Of a DNA stretch of 64,000 bases, positions 1-7,432 are shown one piece after another. The first letter of the stretch is position 1. Each line of letters opens with the position of its first letter. A program made the translations under genes and the position numbers. The stretch is from Tepidanaerobacter sp. EBM-38. Its GTDB lineage: Bacteria > Bacillota > Thermosediminibacteria > Thermosediminibacterales > Tepidanaerobacteraceae. Location: contig MPOT01000041.1 in NCBI GenBank assembly GCA_001896545.1, forward strand, positions 43,432 through 107,431. The letters run 5' to 3'. The notes under the pieces are model-generated. The model was given only the letters and a program-made list of their open reading frames with translations, ran no database searches and was not told the origin of the DNA.

Positions 1-233
1 ATTATAAAAGCAATACCTCCCCCTAAATGGATATAATGCATAGGCAGTGATTTTGATATAACCGAGCCTAAATACACACCTATAATAGTGTTTAAGATAA
101 GAGCCAAAGCTGCTCCGAGAAAGACACTTAGATATGATTCGTTGTGAGCGGCTAAAAGCATTGTAGACAACTGAGTCTTATCTCCCAGCTCTGCTAAAAA
201 ACCAAGGTAAAAGTTGTCACAAAGGTTTTCCAT
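1..233 (-). CDS. TMEM165/GDT1-family (UPF0016) cation transporter, partial
   Basis: Reading leftwards from ATG at 233, the frame is open to the window edge, so about 77 N-terminal residues are seen. They contain the family hallmark ELGDKTQ near residue 15, at the end of the first membrane helix, then a second hydrophobic segment (about residues 38-58). GDT1 proteins are membrane transporters for Mn2+ or Ca2+ with two such E-x-G-D-[KR]-[TS] motifs; the second lies outside the window. A GGGGG run lies about 16 bases upstream, a long spacing, but no other in-frame start exists. The gene lies 10 bases after another small membrane gene, probably in one operon. Confidence 0.8.
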   Translation of the reverse strand, partial: MENLCDNFYLGFLAELGDKTQLSTMLLAAHNESYLSVFLGAALALILNTIIGVYLGSVISKSLPMHYIHLGGGIAFI

Positions 234-243
234 ATAAGCAAAA

Positions 244-543
244 TCACAGCCCCCTTCGAGAAAGTTTTTTCCCTTTTGTTTGAAACAGCCCAATAATTTT
301 AACACTTTTAGTAAAAAAGTCCAATAGGCTTGCTGTAAAAAAACCTATACCAGCTCCCAATAGAATACTAAAAACAAAAGCATCGCCGCGATTTAATGCC
401 AGTTCAAGGTTAAGTCCCAGCGCTGCCGGTATTCCAACATAACTTCTGATTCCACTTAGGTATTTAGTATAAAAAGGTATCCATGAAATAAAGCTCCAGA
501 TTATTCCTAGGACAACTCCTTTTCGCTGCCTCGTGGTAATCAT
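244..543 (-). CDS. small hypothetical membrane protein upstream of the GDT1 gene
   Basis: This 99-residue protein starts at ATG 543 with an excellent ribosome binding site (GGGAGGTGG, 7 bases upstream on the minus strand). It has two hydrophobic segments, about residues 9-25 and 58-75, the second glycine-rich (GAGIGFFTASLLDFF), and a basic C-terminus. I do not recognise the family. Its stop codon is 10 bases before the start of the GDT1-type transporter gene, so the two are probably co-transcribed and could act together in metal transport. That link is inference from position only. Confidence 0.6.
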   Translation of the reverse strand: MITTRQRKGVVLGIIWSFISWIPFYTKYLSGIRSYVGIPAALGLNLELALNRGDAFVFSILLGAGIGFFTASLLDFFTKSVKIIGLFQTKGKKLSRRGL

Positions 544-682
544 TCAAATCCACCTCCCAATTTATTAGTAAATAGTATTCGAAACTTTTAACTTATATTC
601 GATGCAATGATATTTTTGCTTAATATTCATATCAGGCTTTTATTATGAATAAAATAAAGAAGTTTGAAGTATTAAGAGGGAG

Positions 683-1468
683 GTGGGAAAAATCAAACGG
701 TTATCTTTTAGCAGGATTAGTATAACTAAGCTTATATGTTTTTTAACATTGGCAGCTGTAATATTCGCTAATTATTATACATTTTTCCCCAAGGCTATTG
801 CTGTTTTTGCCGGAGCTGATCGGCTTGTGCCCATATATCGGGTAGAAACACAGGAAAAAAAGGTAGCTATATCTTTTGATGCGGCTTGGGGTTCGGATAT
901 TACGCCGAAATTATTGGAGATATTGAAGAAATATAACATAAAAACCACTTTTTTTCTCGTTGAATTTTGGATGGACAAATATCCGGATATGACGCGGCGC
1001 ATAGCCGCAGAAGGTCATGAGATAGGAAATCACTCAGCAACCCATCCTAATATGGGGAGCCTTTCGAAAGATGAAATTGTGAAAGAAATAACTGAAACAC
1101 ATAATAAAATCAAAGAACTTACAGGTCAAAATGCCACTTTATTTCGACCACCTTTTGGAGATTATAGCAACATACTTATAGCTACTTGTAACGAGTTAGG
1201 ATATTACGCTATACAGTGGGATGTAGATTCTCTGGACTGGAAGGATTTGAGTGCTAATGCAATTTATGAAAGAGTAATAAATCAAGTAAAACCAGGTTCC
1301 ATAGTGCTTTTTCATAATAACGGAAAACATACGAAAGATGCCTTGGAGTCAATTATAAAGGAGCTTAATCATCAAGGATATGAAATTGTACCTGTATCAG
1401 AGCTTTTGATAAAAGGAGATTACTACATAGATAAGTCCAGTGGAGAAATGAAAAGGGGGAAGATGTAA
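683..1468 (+). CDS. polysaccharide deacetylase, PdaB-like sporulation type
   Basis: The 261-residue protein has one N-terminal membrane anchor (about residues 17-37) and a NodB-homology carbohydrate esterase 4 domain. Visible motifs are SFDAAWG (motif 1, only the first Asp kept, as in PdaB-type proteins with TFDxxWG), HSATH (metal-binding His pair), RPPFGDY (motif 3), the segment DVDSLDW and LFHNNG. PdaB-type proteins act on spore cortex or mother-cell peptidoglycan. The GTG at 683 sits almost inside the GGGAGG run, so the true start is uncertain by a few codons. It is flanked by the GDT1 genes (divergent) and a two-component system. Confidence 0.8.
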   Translation: MGKIKRLSFSRISITKLICFLTLAAVIFANYYTFFPKAIAVFAGADRLVPIYRVETQEKKVAISFDAAWGSDITPKLLEILKKYNIKTTFFLVEFWMDKYPDMTRRIAAEGHEIGNHSATHPNMGSLSKDEIVKEITETHNKIKELTGQNATLFRPPFGDYSNILIATCNELGYYAIQWDVDSLDWKDLSANAIYERVINQVKPGSIVLFHNNGKHTKDALESIIKELNHQGYEIVPVSELLIKGDYYIDKSSGEMKRGKM

Positions 1469-1538
1469 TTATTCTTACGTATTGATGACAATAAAGTGAC
1501 CTTTTTAAATTTTTGAAATAACTTTAAACATTCATATA

Positions 1539-1567
1539 TTGACTGGCATACTGGTTAAATCTATAAT
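1539..1567 (+). promoter_or_regulatory. sigma-A promoter for the two-component operon
   Basis: TTGACT (1539-1544), a 17-base spacer and a perfect TATAAT (1562-1567) lie about 110 bases before the response regulator start. Confidence 0.7.
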
Positions 1568-1679
1568 ATGGTTAGGGAATGGAATATAAAGATTTGACTT
1601 TAAAAAGACCTGCTAGACTCAAAATAAGAATTTGAGCAGTAGATTTAAAGGTTTTGTTCTAACTAGGGAGGGGCTAGAT

Positions 1680-2372
1680 GTGCAAGGAGACGCAAGAATA
1701 CTTGTAGTTGATGATGAAAAACGTATTGTAGATTTAGTGAGATTGTACTTAGAAAGGGAAGGATTTATTGTCGATGAGGCTTTTGAAGGCCAACAGGCTC
1801 TAGATATGATATCAAATGTATCCTATGATTTAATTATTCTGGATCTGATGCTTCCGGTTATTGACGGTTGGACTGTTTGTAAAAAAATCAGAGAAAAATA
1901 TGATACGCCTGTGATAATGCTGACGGCTAGGGGCGAAGAATTTGACAAGGTTTTGGGGTTTGAATTAGGAGCAGATGACTATGTGGTAAAACCTTTCAGC
2001 CCTAGGGAACTTACTGCTAGAGTCAAAGCACTTTTGAGGCGTATGGCATCTAAGGAAGATGATGAAGCTGAAGCCTTAAATTTCCCAGAATTGTTAATTG
2101 ACCCTGCAGCTAGAGTTGTTAAGGTTGATGGCAAAGAAGTTGCACTTACACCTAAGGAATTTGACCTCTTATATTTTTTAGCTAAAAATAAAGGAAGAGC
2201 ATTTAATAGAGAAAAGCTGTTAAAAGAAGTTTGGGGCTATGATTTTTACGGTAGTCTGCGAACCGTGGATACGCACATAAAACAACTTCGGGAAAAACTT
2301 GGCCGCAGCAGGGCTGCCTCATATATAAATACTGTTTGGGGCATTGGCTATAAATTTGAGGTGGAAAAGTGA
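1680..2372 (+). CDS. OmpR/PhoB-family response regulator
   Basis: A 230-residue regulator with an N-terminal receiver domain (VVDDE at 9-13, phospho-acceptor Asp55 in LILDLMLP context, TAR near 88, KPF near 105) and a C-terminal winged-helix DNA-binding domain (about 135-228, with LTPKEFDLLYFLA and RTVDTHIKQLREKL). The frame is open from a TTG at 1632, but GTG at 1680 has GGGAGGGG six bases upstream, so I start there. Its last bases overlap the kinase start (GTGA), a standard cognate pair. It resembles WalR/PhoP/ResD-type regulators; the target genes cannot be told from sequence. Confidence 0.9.
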   Translation: MQGDARILVVDDEKRIVDLVRLYLEREGFIVDEAFEGQQALDMISNVSYDLIILDLMLPVIDGWTVCKKIREKYDTPVIMLTARGEEFDKVLGFELGADDYVVKPFSPRELTARVKALLRRMASKEDDEAEALNFPELLIDPAARVVKVDGKEVALTPKEFDLLYFLAKNKGRAFNREKLLKEVWGYDFYGSLRTVDTHIKQLREKLGRSRAASYINTVWGIGYKFEVEK

Positions 2373-4087
2373 ATCTGAAGAAAAGTATCGTAACAAAGTT
2401 ATGGCTTTATATGACGGTTTTAGCTATCGTTACTCTTTTGTTCTCGGGCCTAGTGCTTTCCAGCGTATTTGAAGACTTTTATTTTAATATGCGAAAAAAT
2501 GAGATGATAAACGAAGGGCAACAACTTATATCCTTAATTTTAGGAGGAGCAAATCCGTCAGAGCTGCTTGATGTAAGTAAGTTTATCAATGCTCATGCTG
2601 TATTAATAGACCGACAAGGTTTGATTCAAGCCAGCTCAAATGTGGTAAAATTCAACGGCATTGCTATTGGACCAAAAGAATTGTCAGAGGTCTTAAAAGG
2701 TAATATTGTTGTGCATAAAGGCCATATGCCTCAGTTTAATGCTTCTATGCTTACTGTGGCTTTACCTATAAGAACTGAGGCAGGGGTAGCGGGTGGCCTT
2801 ATTTTGTTTTCTCCTATGTCGTCCATTGAAGACACTGTATGGCAGATAAGACGTTTGATTTTGTCTGCGGCGGTTATAGCAATATTGATTTCTACAGGCT
2901 TGAGCTTTGCATTATCAAGAACTGTATCTAAACCACTGGTTCAAATGAAGAAGGCGGCAGAGGAAATGGCAAGGGGTGAATTCAAAAGCAAAGTTGATGT
3001 GGATTCTGAGGACGAAATTGGGACTTTGGCCAAAACTATAAATTATTTATCTGATGTAATAAATGAAAATATTAATGCACTAGACCAGGAAAAAAAGCAG
3101 CTTCAAAATGTACTTTTAAGCATGAGTGACGGTGTTATAACATTTGATACTGCAAATCAGGTTATAATGGCTAACCCTCAAGCACTTGAGATTATGCCAA
3201 ATATAAAAGAACATGATAACAGTTACCTTAATATCCTAGAGCCTCTGCTAAAACAAGTTAAAGACAGTGGAGAATATGTTAGTAGAGAATTGAGAATTGA
3301 TGGAAGGATTATCAGCACAAGGTTGACGCCGCTTTTTAACGAAGACCGGCAGCTATGGGGAATCCTTGTAGTGCTAAAGGATGTTACTAGAGAAAGAAAA
3401 CTGGAAGACTTAAGGAAAGAATTTTTAGGTGATGTTTCGCACGAATTAAGGACACCTTTAACGTATTTACAAGGTTATACTGAGGCCCTACTGGATGGTT
3501 TAGTCGAAAATCGTGAAGAACATGACAGATACCTTAATATTATTCTTGAAGAAACGCTGCGACTTCGCAGGCTGGTGGACGAACTATTACAACTTTCGCA
3601 TATTGAGGCAGGTCATTTAAATATAAAAAAAGACCGTGTATCAATTAAAAACTTAATTGAAAGGGTTTCTAAAAAGGTTTCACCTATTTGCGATGATAAA
3701 AATATAGAGCTTAAAATAGAAATAGAGGATATTCCAGCGATTACAGCTGATGAAGATCGTGTTGAGCAGGTGATGATAAATCTTATAGATAATGCTGTAA
3801 GATATTCTCCTAATGATAGCAAAATAATAATAAAAGCACAGCCTTGCAAAGAGGGTGTCATTATTTCTGTAAAAGACAGCGGAAGCGGTATACCAGAGGA
3901 TGAACTTCCTTTTATTTGGGAAAGGTTTTACAAGGTAGACAAATCCAGAACACGGCAAAAAAGCGGTACAGGTTTGGGTCTGGCTATTGTAAAAAAAATT
4001 GTTGAACTGCATGGGGGTAGAGTTTGGGCAAAAAATTGTCCGGAAGGAGGGACAGAATTTTCCTTTCTTATGCCGTGGGATGCATGA
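2369..4087 (+). CDS. sensor histidine kinase (HAMP-PAS-HisKA-HATPase)
   Basis: 572 residues. Domain order: membrane helix (about 12-33), extracellular sensor (about 34-160), second helix (about 162-184), HAMP linker, a PAS-like domain (about 245-340), HisKA with phospho-acceptor His358 in the motif DVSHELRTPL, then the ATP-binding domain with N box (NLIDNAVRYS), DSGSGIP (G1), FERFYK-like WERFYKVDKSR (F box) and GTGLGLAIVKKI (G2). The layout matches ResE/PhoR/WalK kinases. The GTG start overlaps the regulator's stop codon and uses GAGGTGG as binding site, giving translational coupling. The stimulus is unknown. Confidence 0.9.
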   Translation: MNLKKSIVTKLWLYMTVLAIVTLLFSGLVLSSVFEDFYFNMRKNEMINEGQQLISLILGGANPSELLDVSKFINAHAVLIDRQGLIQASSNVVKFNGIAIGPKELSEVLKGNIVVHKGHMPQFNASMLTVALPIRTEAGVAGGLILFSPMSSIEDTVWQIRRLILSAAVIAILISTGLSFALSRTVSKPLVQMKKAAEEMARGEFKSKVDVDSEDEIGTLAKTINYLSDVINENINALDQEKKQLQNVLLSMSDGVITFDTANQVIMANPQALEIMPNIKEHDNSYLNILEPLLKQVKDSGEYVSRELRIDGRIISTRLTPLFNEDRQLWGILVVLKDVTRERKLEDLRKEFLGDVSHELRTPLTYLQGYTEALLDGLVENREEHDRYLNIILEETLRLRRLVDELLQLSHIEAGHLNIKKDRVSIKNLIERVSKKVSPICDDKNIELKIEIEDIPAITADEDRVEQVMINLIDNAVRYSPNDSKIIIKAQPCKEGVIISVKDSGSGIPEDELPFIWERFYKVDKSRTRQKSGTGLGLAIVKKIVELHGGRVWAKNCPEGGTEFSFLMPWDA

Positions 4088-4109
4088 GCTTGAGCATTAG
4101 TATATAAAT

Positions 4110-4130
4110 AAGAGGGTTTTCTCTTTTTTT
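4110..4130 (+). terminator. weak intrinsic terminator after the kinase gene
   Basis: A short AAGAG / CTCTT hairpin is followed by a run of T. The stem is only five pairs, so read-through into the hexokinase gene is possible. Confidence 0.4.
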
Positions 4131-4174
4131 AATCGAATATTTATAGAAAACTAAATTTAAAAAGGGTGATATGA

Positions 4175-5485
4175 ATGTCAAAACAAAAGCAACTTGTTAA
4201 AGATTTCTTAAAAAGGTATCATATGGATTATGAAAATATAGATATAGAAGAAAATTGCAAAATATTTATTGATGAGATGAAAAATGGTCTTGAAGGTAAG
4301 CCTAGCTCTCTTCAAATGATACCTACATACATAACTGTAGATAAGGAAATACCTCTTGAAGAACCTATTATAGTGCTGGATGCCGGCGGTACAAACTTTC
4401 GAGTGGCCACCTGCTATTTTGACCGAGAGGAAAAACCAATTATTGAAAATTATAAATCATATCGCATGCCTGGAACCTACGGAGAGATATCAAAAAAAGA
4501 GTTTTTTGAAACAATGGCCAACTACATTAAGCCGGTTTTGCAGTATAGCAAGAAAATAGGGTTTTGTTTTTCATATCCGACAGAAGTTCTTCCGAATAAA
4601 GACGGACGACTGCTTCAATTTAGCAAAGAGGTAAGAGTTAAAGATTTGATAGGCGAGGTCATTGGTGAGAATTTGTTAAAAACTTTAAGGGATATGGGAT
4701 TAGATGGTAATAAGGATATAGTAATCTTGAATGATACTGTTGCAACACTACTTGGAGGTAAGGTCAAATATCCGGATAGAATATTTTCCAGCTATGTAGG
4801 TTTTATCCTGGGAACGGGAACAAATACATGTTATATTGAGCAAAATAGTAATATAAAAAAAGCTAAAGCTCTTGTGGAAAAATCGGGTTTCACAATTATT
4901 AACGTAGAATCAGGGGGGTATTCCAAGGCACCAAGGGGTTTAATCGATGAGGAATATGACCTTCAAACAGTTAATCCGGGTGAATATGCTTTTGAAAAAA
5001 TGCTTTCAGGCAAATATCAAGGCGGTTTAATAGCCACTGCCATAAAAAAAGCTGCAGCAGAAGGCTTGCTTTCTGAAGCATTTTCTAAGAAATTTGATAA
5101 AATAAGTGAACTCACTGCTAAGGATATAAATGATTTCCTCTATTATCCTTATTCAAAAAGTGTTCTTTCTACTTGCTGCTCCAAGGAAAGTGATGACGCC
5201 GTAATCCTATATCACATTATTGACTGCATAATAGAAAGGGCTGCAAAACTTGTGGCAATAAATCTTTCAGCCATATTACTCAAAATTGGTGAAGGTATAA
5301 ATCCTTGTAAACCTGTATGTATAACCGCTGAAGGTTCAACTTTTTATAAATCCAAACTGTTTAAAGATAAACTGGATTATTATATAAAGGATTATCTTAA
5401 TGATAAAAAGGATTTTTACTGTGAATTTGTGCAGGCAGAAAATGCAACATTAATAGGAGCGGCTATTGCAGGATTGCTAAACTAA
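4175..5485 (+). CDS. hexokinase, eukaryote-type fold family
   Basis: 436 residues, about the size of a single 50-kDa hexokinase. Signature elements in order are LDAGGTNFRVATC (phosphate-1 loop), FCFSYPTEV (sugar-binding region), NDTVATLLGG (catalytic Asp in NDT), LGTGTNTCY, a conserved ESGGYSKAPR stretch and a C-terminal AEGSTFY adenosine-loop region. These fit the family of yeast and animal hexokinases rather than the usual bacterial ROK or Glk glucokinases. It would phosphorylate a hexose with ATP in the cytoplasm. ATG 4175 follows an AAAGGGTGAT site. No sugar transporter is adjacent, so the substrate is open. Confidence 0.88.
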   Translation: MSKQKQLVKDFLKRYHMDYENIDIEENCKIFIDEMKNGLEGKPSSLQMIPTYITVDKEIPLEEPIIVLDAGGTNFRVATCYFDREEKPIIENYKSYRMPGTYGEISKKEFFETMANYIKPVLQYSKKIGFCFSYPTEVLPNKDGRLLQFSKEVRVKDLIGEVIGENLLKTLRDMGLDGNKDIVILNDTVATLLGGKVKYPDRIFSSYVGFILGTGTNTCYIEQNSNIKKAKALVEKSGFTIINVESGGYSKAPRGLIDEEYDLQTVNPGEYAFEKMLSGKYQGGLIATAIKKAAAEGLLSEAFSKKFDKISELTAKDINDFLYYPYSKSVLSTCCSKESDDAVILYHIIDCIIERAAKLVAINLSAILLKIGEGINPCKPVCITAEGSTFYKSKLFKDKLDYYIKDYLNDKKDFYCEFVQAENATLIGAAIAGLLN

Positions 5486-5516
5486 AATATGGCTTTCTAT
5501 GATTATATAGTGTAAT

Positions 5517-5575
5517 AAAAAACTCTACTATGTAAAGTCAGAATTTCTTTACAGAGTAGAGTTTTTAAAAGTTAA
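5517..5575. terminator. bidirectional terminator between hexokinase and ald
   Basis: A long near-perfect hairpin (AAAACTCTACT..TGTAAAG with its complement CTTTACA..AGTAGAGTTTT) has A-run and T-run flanks and lies between two convergent genes, so it can serve both strands. Confidence 0.8.
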
Positions 5576-5580
5576 ATTTG

Positions 5581-6705
5581 TTAAATTTCATTTATTACTT
5601 CTTCTACAGAATAATATGGAAGATTATGAGCTTCGGCTACCGCTTGATTTGTAATTTTATTGTTCATGATGTTTATACCTTTTGCTAATGCTTGATCATC
5701 TAAAGCAGCTTGTTTCCATCCCTTCTTAGCTATTTCGACTAAATATGGTAAAGTAGCATTAGTCAAGGCAAGAGTAGATGTGCGGGGTACCGCTCCGGGG
5801 ATATTAGAAACGGCATAATGTATAACGCCATGTTTTACAAATACAGGATTAGCATGTGTCGTAGGCTGTTTAATAGTTTCAACACAACCGCCTTGATCGA
5901 TAGCTACATCAACAATAACGCTGCCGGGCTGCATTTTTTTAACCATTTCTTCAGTAATTACCTTAGGAGTTTTAGCACCGGGAATTAAGACTGCACCTAC
6001 TACTAAATCGGCATATTTTGTAGCCTTGGAAAGGTTAAAACGGTTAGAATACAGTGTTTCAATTCTGCCCATGAAAATATCTTCCAGATACCTGAGCCTG
6101 TCCACATTTATATCTATAACGGTTACACGAGCGCCTAATCCCATTGCCCTCCTGATGGCTCCTCTCCCGACAGTACCGGCTCCAACTACTACTACCGATG
6201 CCGGGGTTACGCCAGGCACACCTTCTAATAATATACCTTTACCTCCACGGGTTTTTTCAAGGTATATTGCACCTTCTTGAATAGCCATACGCCCAGCCAC
6301 TTCACTCATAGGGGTTAAAAGAGGAAGACTTCTGTCATGGCGCTGAACTGTTTCATAGGCTATTGCGGTAATGCCTGAATCCATAAGAGTTTGAGTTAAG
6401 CTTAGATCGGCTGCCAAGTGAAGGTAGCCAAAAAAGGCTAAACCCGGTCTTAAATACTTATATTCTGATTCATGGGGTTCTTTGACCTTTACTATCAGTT
6501 CACTGTTTTTCCACACGTCAGAGGCACTGTTTATCATATCTGCTCCTGCGGCTGCGTAACTCTCATCGGAAAAACCGGATCCTATACCGGCACCTTTTTC
6601 AATCAAAACCTTATTGCCGCAAGCTGTTAGGGTATCTACACCGGCAGGTGTAATTGCCACGCGATTTTCCTGTTCTTTTAATTCTTTAACAATACCAATA
6701 ATCAT
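5581..6705 (-). CDS. ald: alanine dehydrogenase
   Basis: 374 residues, the normal length. It catalyses NAD-dependent reversible oxidative deamination of L-alanine to pyruvate and ammonia. Visible: N-terminal GIVKELKEQENRVAITPAG, the substrate-binding Lys in VKVKEP near residue 74, the catalytic His in GYLHLA near 96, the nucleotide-binding VVVGAGTVGRGA loop near 170, and the C-terminal SNIPGAVPRTST block. ATG 6705 has GAGGAGG seven bases upstream. In spore formers it is used in alanine metabolism during growth and sporulation. A terminator-like hairpin lies in its upstream region on the same strand (see 6797-6823). Confidence 0.95.
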   Translation of the reverse strand: MIIGIVKELKEQENRVAITPAGVDTLTACGNKVLIEKGAGIGSGFSDESYAAAGADMINSASDVWKNSELIVKVKEPHESEYKYLRPGLAFFGYLHLAADLSLTQTLMDSGITAIAYETVQRHDRSLPLLTPMSEVAGRMAIQEGAIYLEKTRGGKGILLEGVPGVTPASVVVVGAGTVGRGAIRRAMGLGARVTVIDINVDRLRYLEDIFMGRIETLYSNRFNLSKATKYADLVVGAVLIPGAKTPKVITEEMVKKMQPGSVIVDVAIDQGGCVETIKQPTTHANPVFVKHGVIHYAVSNIPGAVPRTSTLALTNATLPYLVEIAKKGWKQAALDDQALAKGINIMNNKITNQAVAEAHNLPYYSVEEVINEI

Positions 6706-6796
6706 TTTTTTGCCTCCTCAAAAAGATTGCGAGCGTTAATAAAAAATAATATATTTTAAAGTATATCAAAAAAGTAATAATTAAACCAGTAAAATT

Positions 6797-6823
6797 TAAA
6801 AAAAAAAGCAGGATGAACCTGCT
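6797..6823 (-). terminator. minus-strand terminator-like hairpin upstream of ald
   Basis: Read on the minus strand, AGCAGG-TTCAT-CCTGCT is followed directly by a run of more than eight T. No minus-strand gene precedes it, so it ends either a short leader transcript of ald or a small RNA. A TATAAT lies about 20 bases upstream on the same strand (plus positions 6843-6848). Confidence 0.5.
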
Positions 6824-6950
6824 AAAGAGGGGCTTTAAACAAATTATAAAGGGGGATTTAAATAAACTCTTATATAAACTTAATTTTAACAATGAATTTT
6901 GGTAGAAATTTGTGTGAAATGTGATGTTTTTGTGATACTATATTATTAAG

Positions 6951-6979
6951 TGGAAACATTGTGGCCATTTTGGTATAAT
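6951..6979 (+). promoter_or_regulatory. promoter for the metal regulator-uvrC operon
   Basis: An extended -10 (TGG then TATAAT at 6974-6979) is preceded at 17 bases by TGGAAA. The -35 is poor, as is common with extended -10 promoters. Confidence 0.5.
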
Positions 6980-7013
6980 TTTATTAAATACGGTATAAGG
7001 GAAGAAAAATCAA

Positions 7014-7388
7014 GTGGATAATAATGTAAATGAAGAAAAAGATGTTTGTGAAGTATTCTGTATTGAAGAAGATAAAGTAAGGCGATTGGCAAACACTATT
7101 CCGGATATGTTGGATTTGGCAGATTTATTCAAAGTTCTTGCTGATGAAACACGGGTGAAGATTGTTTACCTGTTATCCAAGGAAGAATTATGTGTATGCG
7201 ATATTGCAGCTCTCTTAAATTCTACGGTTTCCAACGTATCTCATCACCTTAGGGTACTTCGAACTGCTCACCTTGTTAAATTTCGCAGAGAGGGCAAGCA
7301 AGTATACTATACTTTGGATGATGAGCATGTAGTCCATATCATAAAAGAAGGATTTGAACATGTGAATCACATTCATCAGGAAAAGTGA
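7014..7388 (+). CDS. ArsR/SmtB-family metal-sensing repressor, CadC-like
   Basis: 124 residues with a winged-helix core: KVLADETRVKIVYLL, the alpha-3 segment ELCVCDIA (Cys60 and Cys62) and the recognition helix STVSNVSHHLRVLR. CadC proteins sense Cd/Pb/Zn through N-terminal cysteines plus the CVC pair; here the N-terminal pair would be Cys12 and Cys16. The C-terminal helix (DDEHVVHIIKEGFEHVNH) also carries the Asp/His pattern of the alpha-5 zinc site, so both metal sites may exist. GTG 7014 follows AAGGGAAG. No metal efflux gene is adjacent; uvrC follows 44 bases on. Confidence 0.88.
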   Translation: MDNNVNEEKDVCEVFCIEEDKVRRLANTIPDMLDLADLFKVLADETRVKIVYLLSKEELCVCDIAALLNSTVSNVSHHLRVLRTAHLVKFRREGKQVYYTLDDEHVVHIIKEGFEHVNHIHQEK

Positions 7389-7432
7389 CAATCCTTCCTT
7401 CTGCTTATATAATATTGGTGGGAGGAATTTTT

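Larger units (their letters stand above)
6706..7013. other. 308-base intergenic region between ald and the ArsR-type gene
   Basis: No convincing coding sequence is seen. It holds divergent signals: the minus-strand terminator-like hairpin at 6797-6823 and, on the plus strand, an extended -10 element TGGTATAAT (6971-6979) with a weak -35 (TGGAAA, 6951-6956) 35 bases before the regulator start. Confidence 0.6.

Noticed and set aside
601..660. SigE-like promoter before the PdaB-like gene
   Set aside because: ATATT and CATATCAG are present but spacing is 13 bases and the -10 matches only in CATA.
6026..6280. Open frame opposite ald
   Set aside because: Mirror of a strong ald gene, Pro/Thr-rich translation and no binding site.
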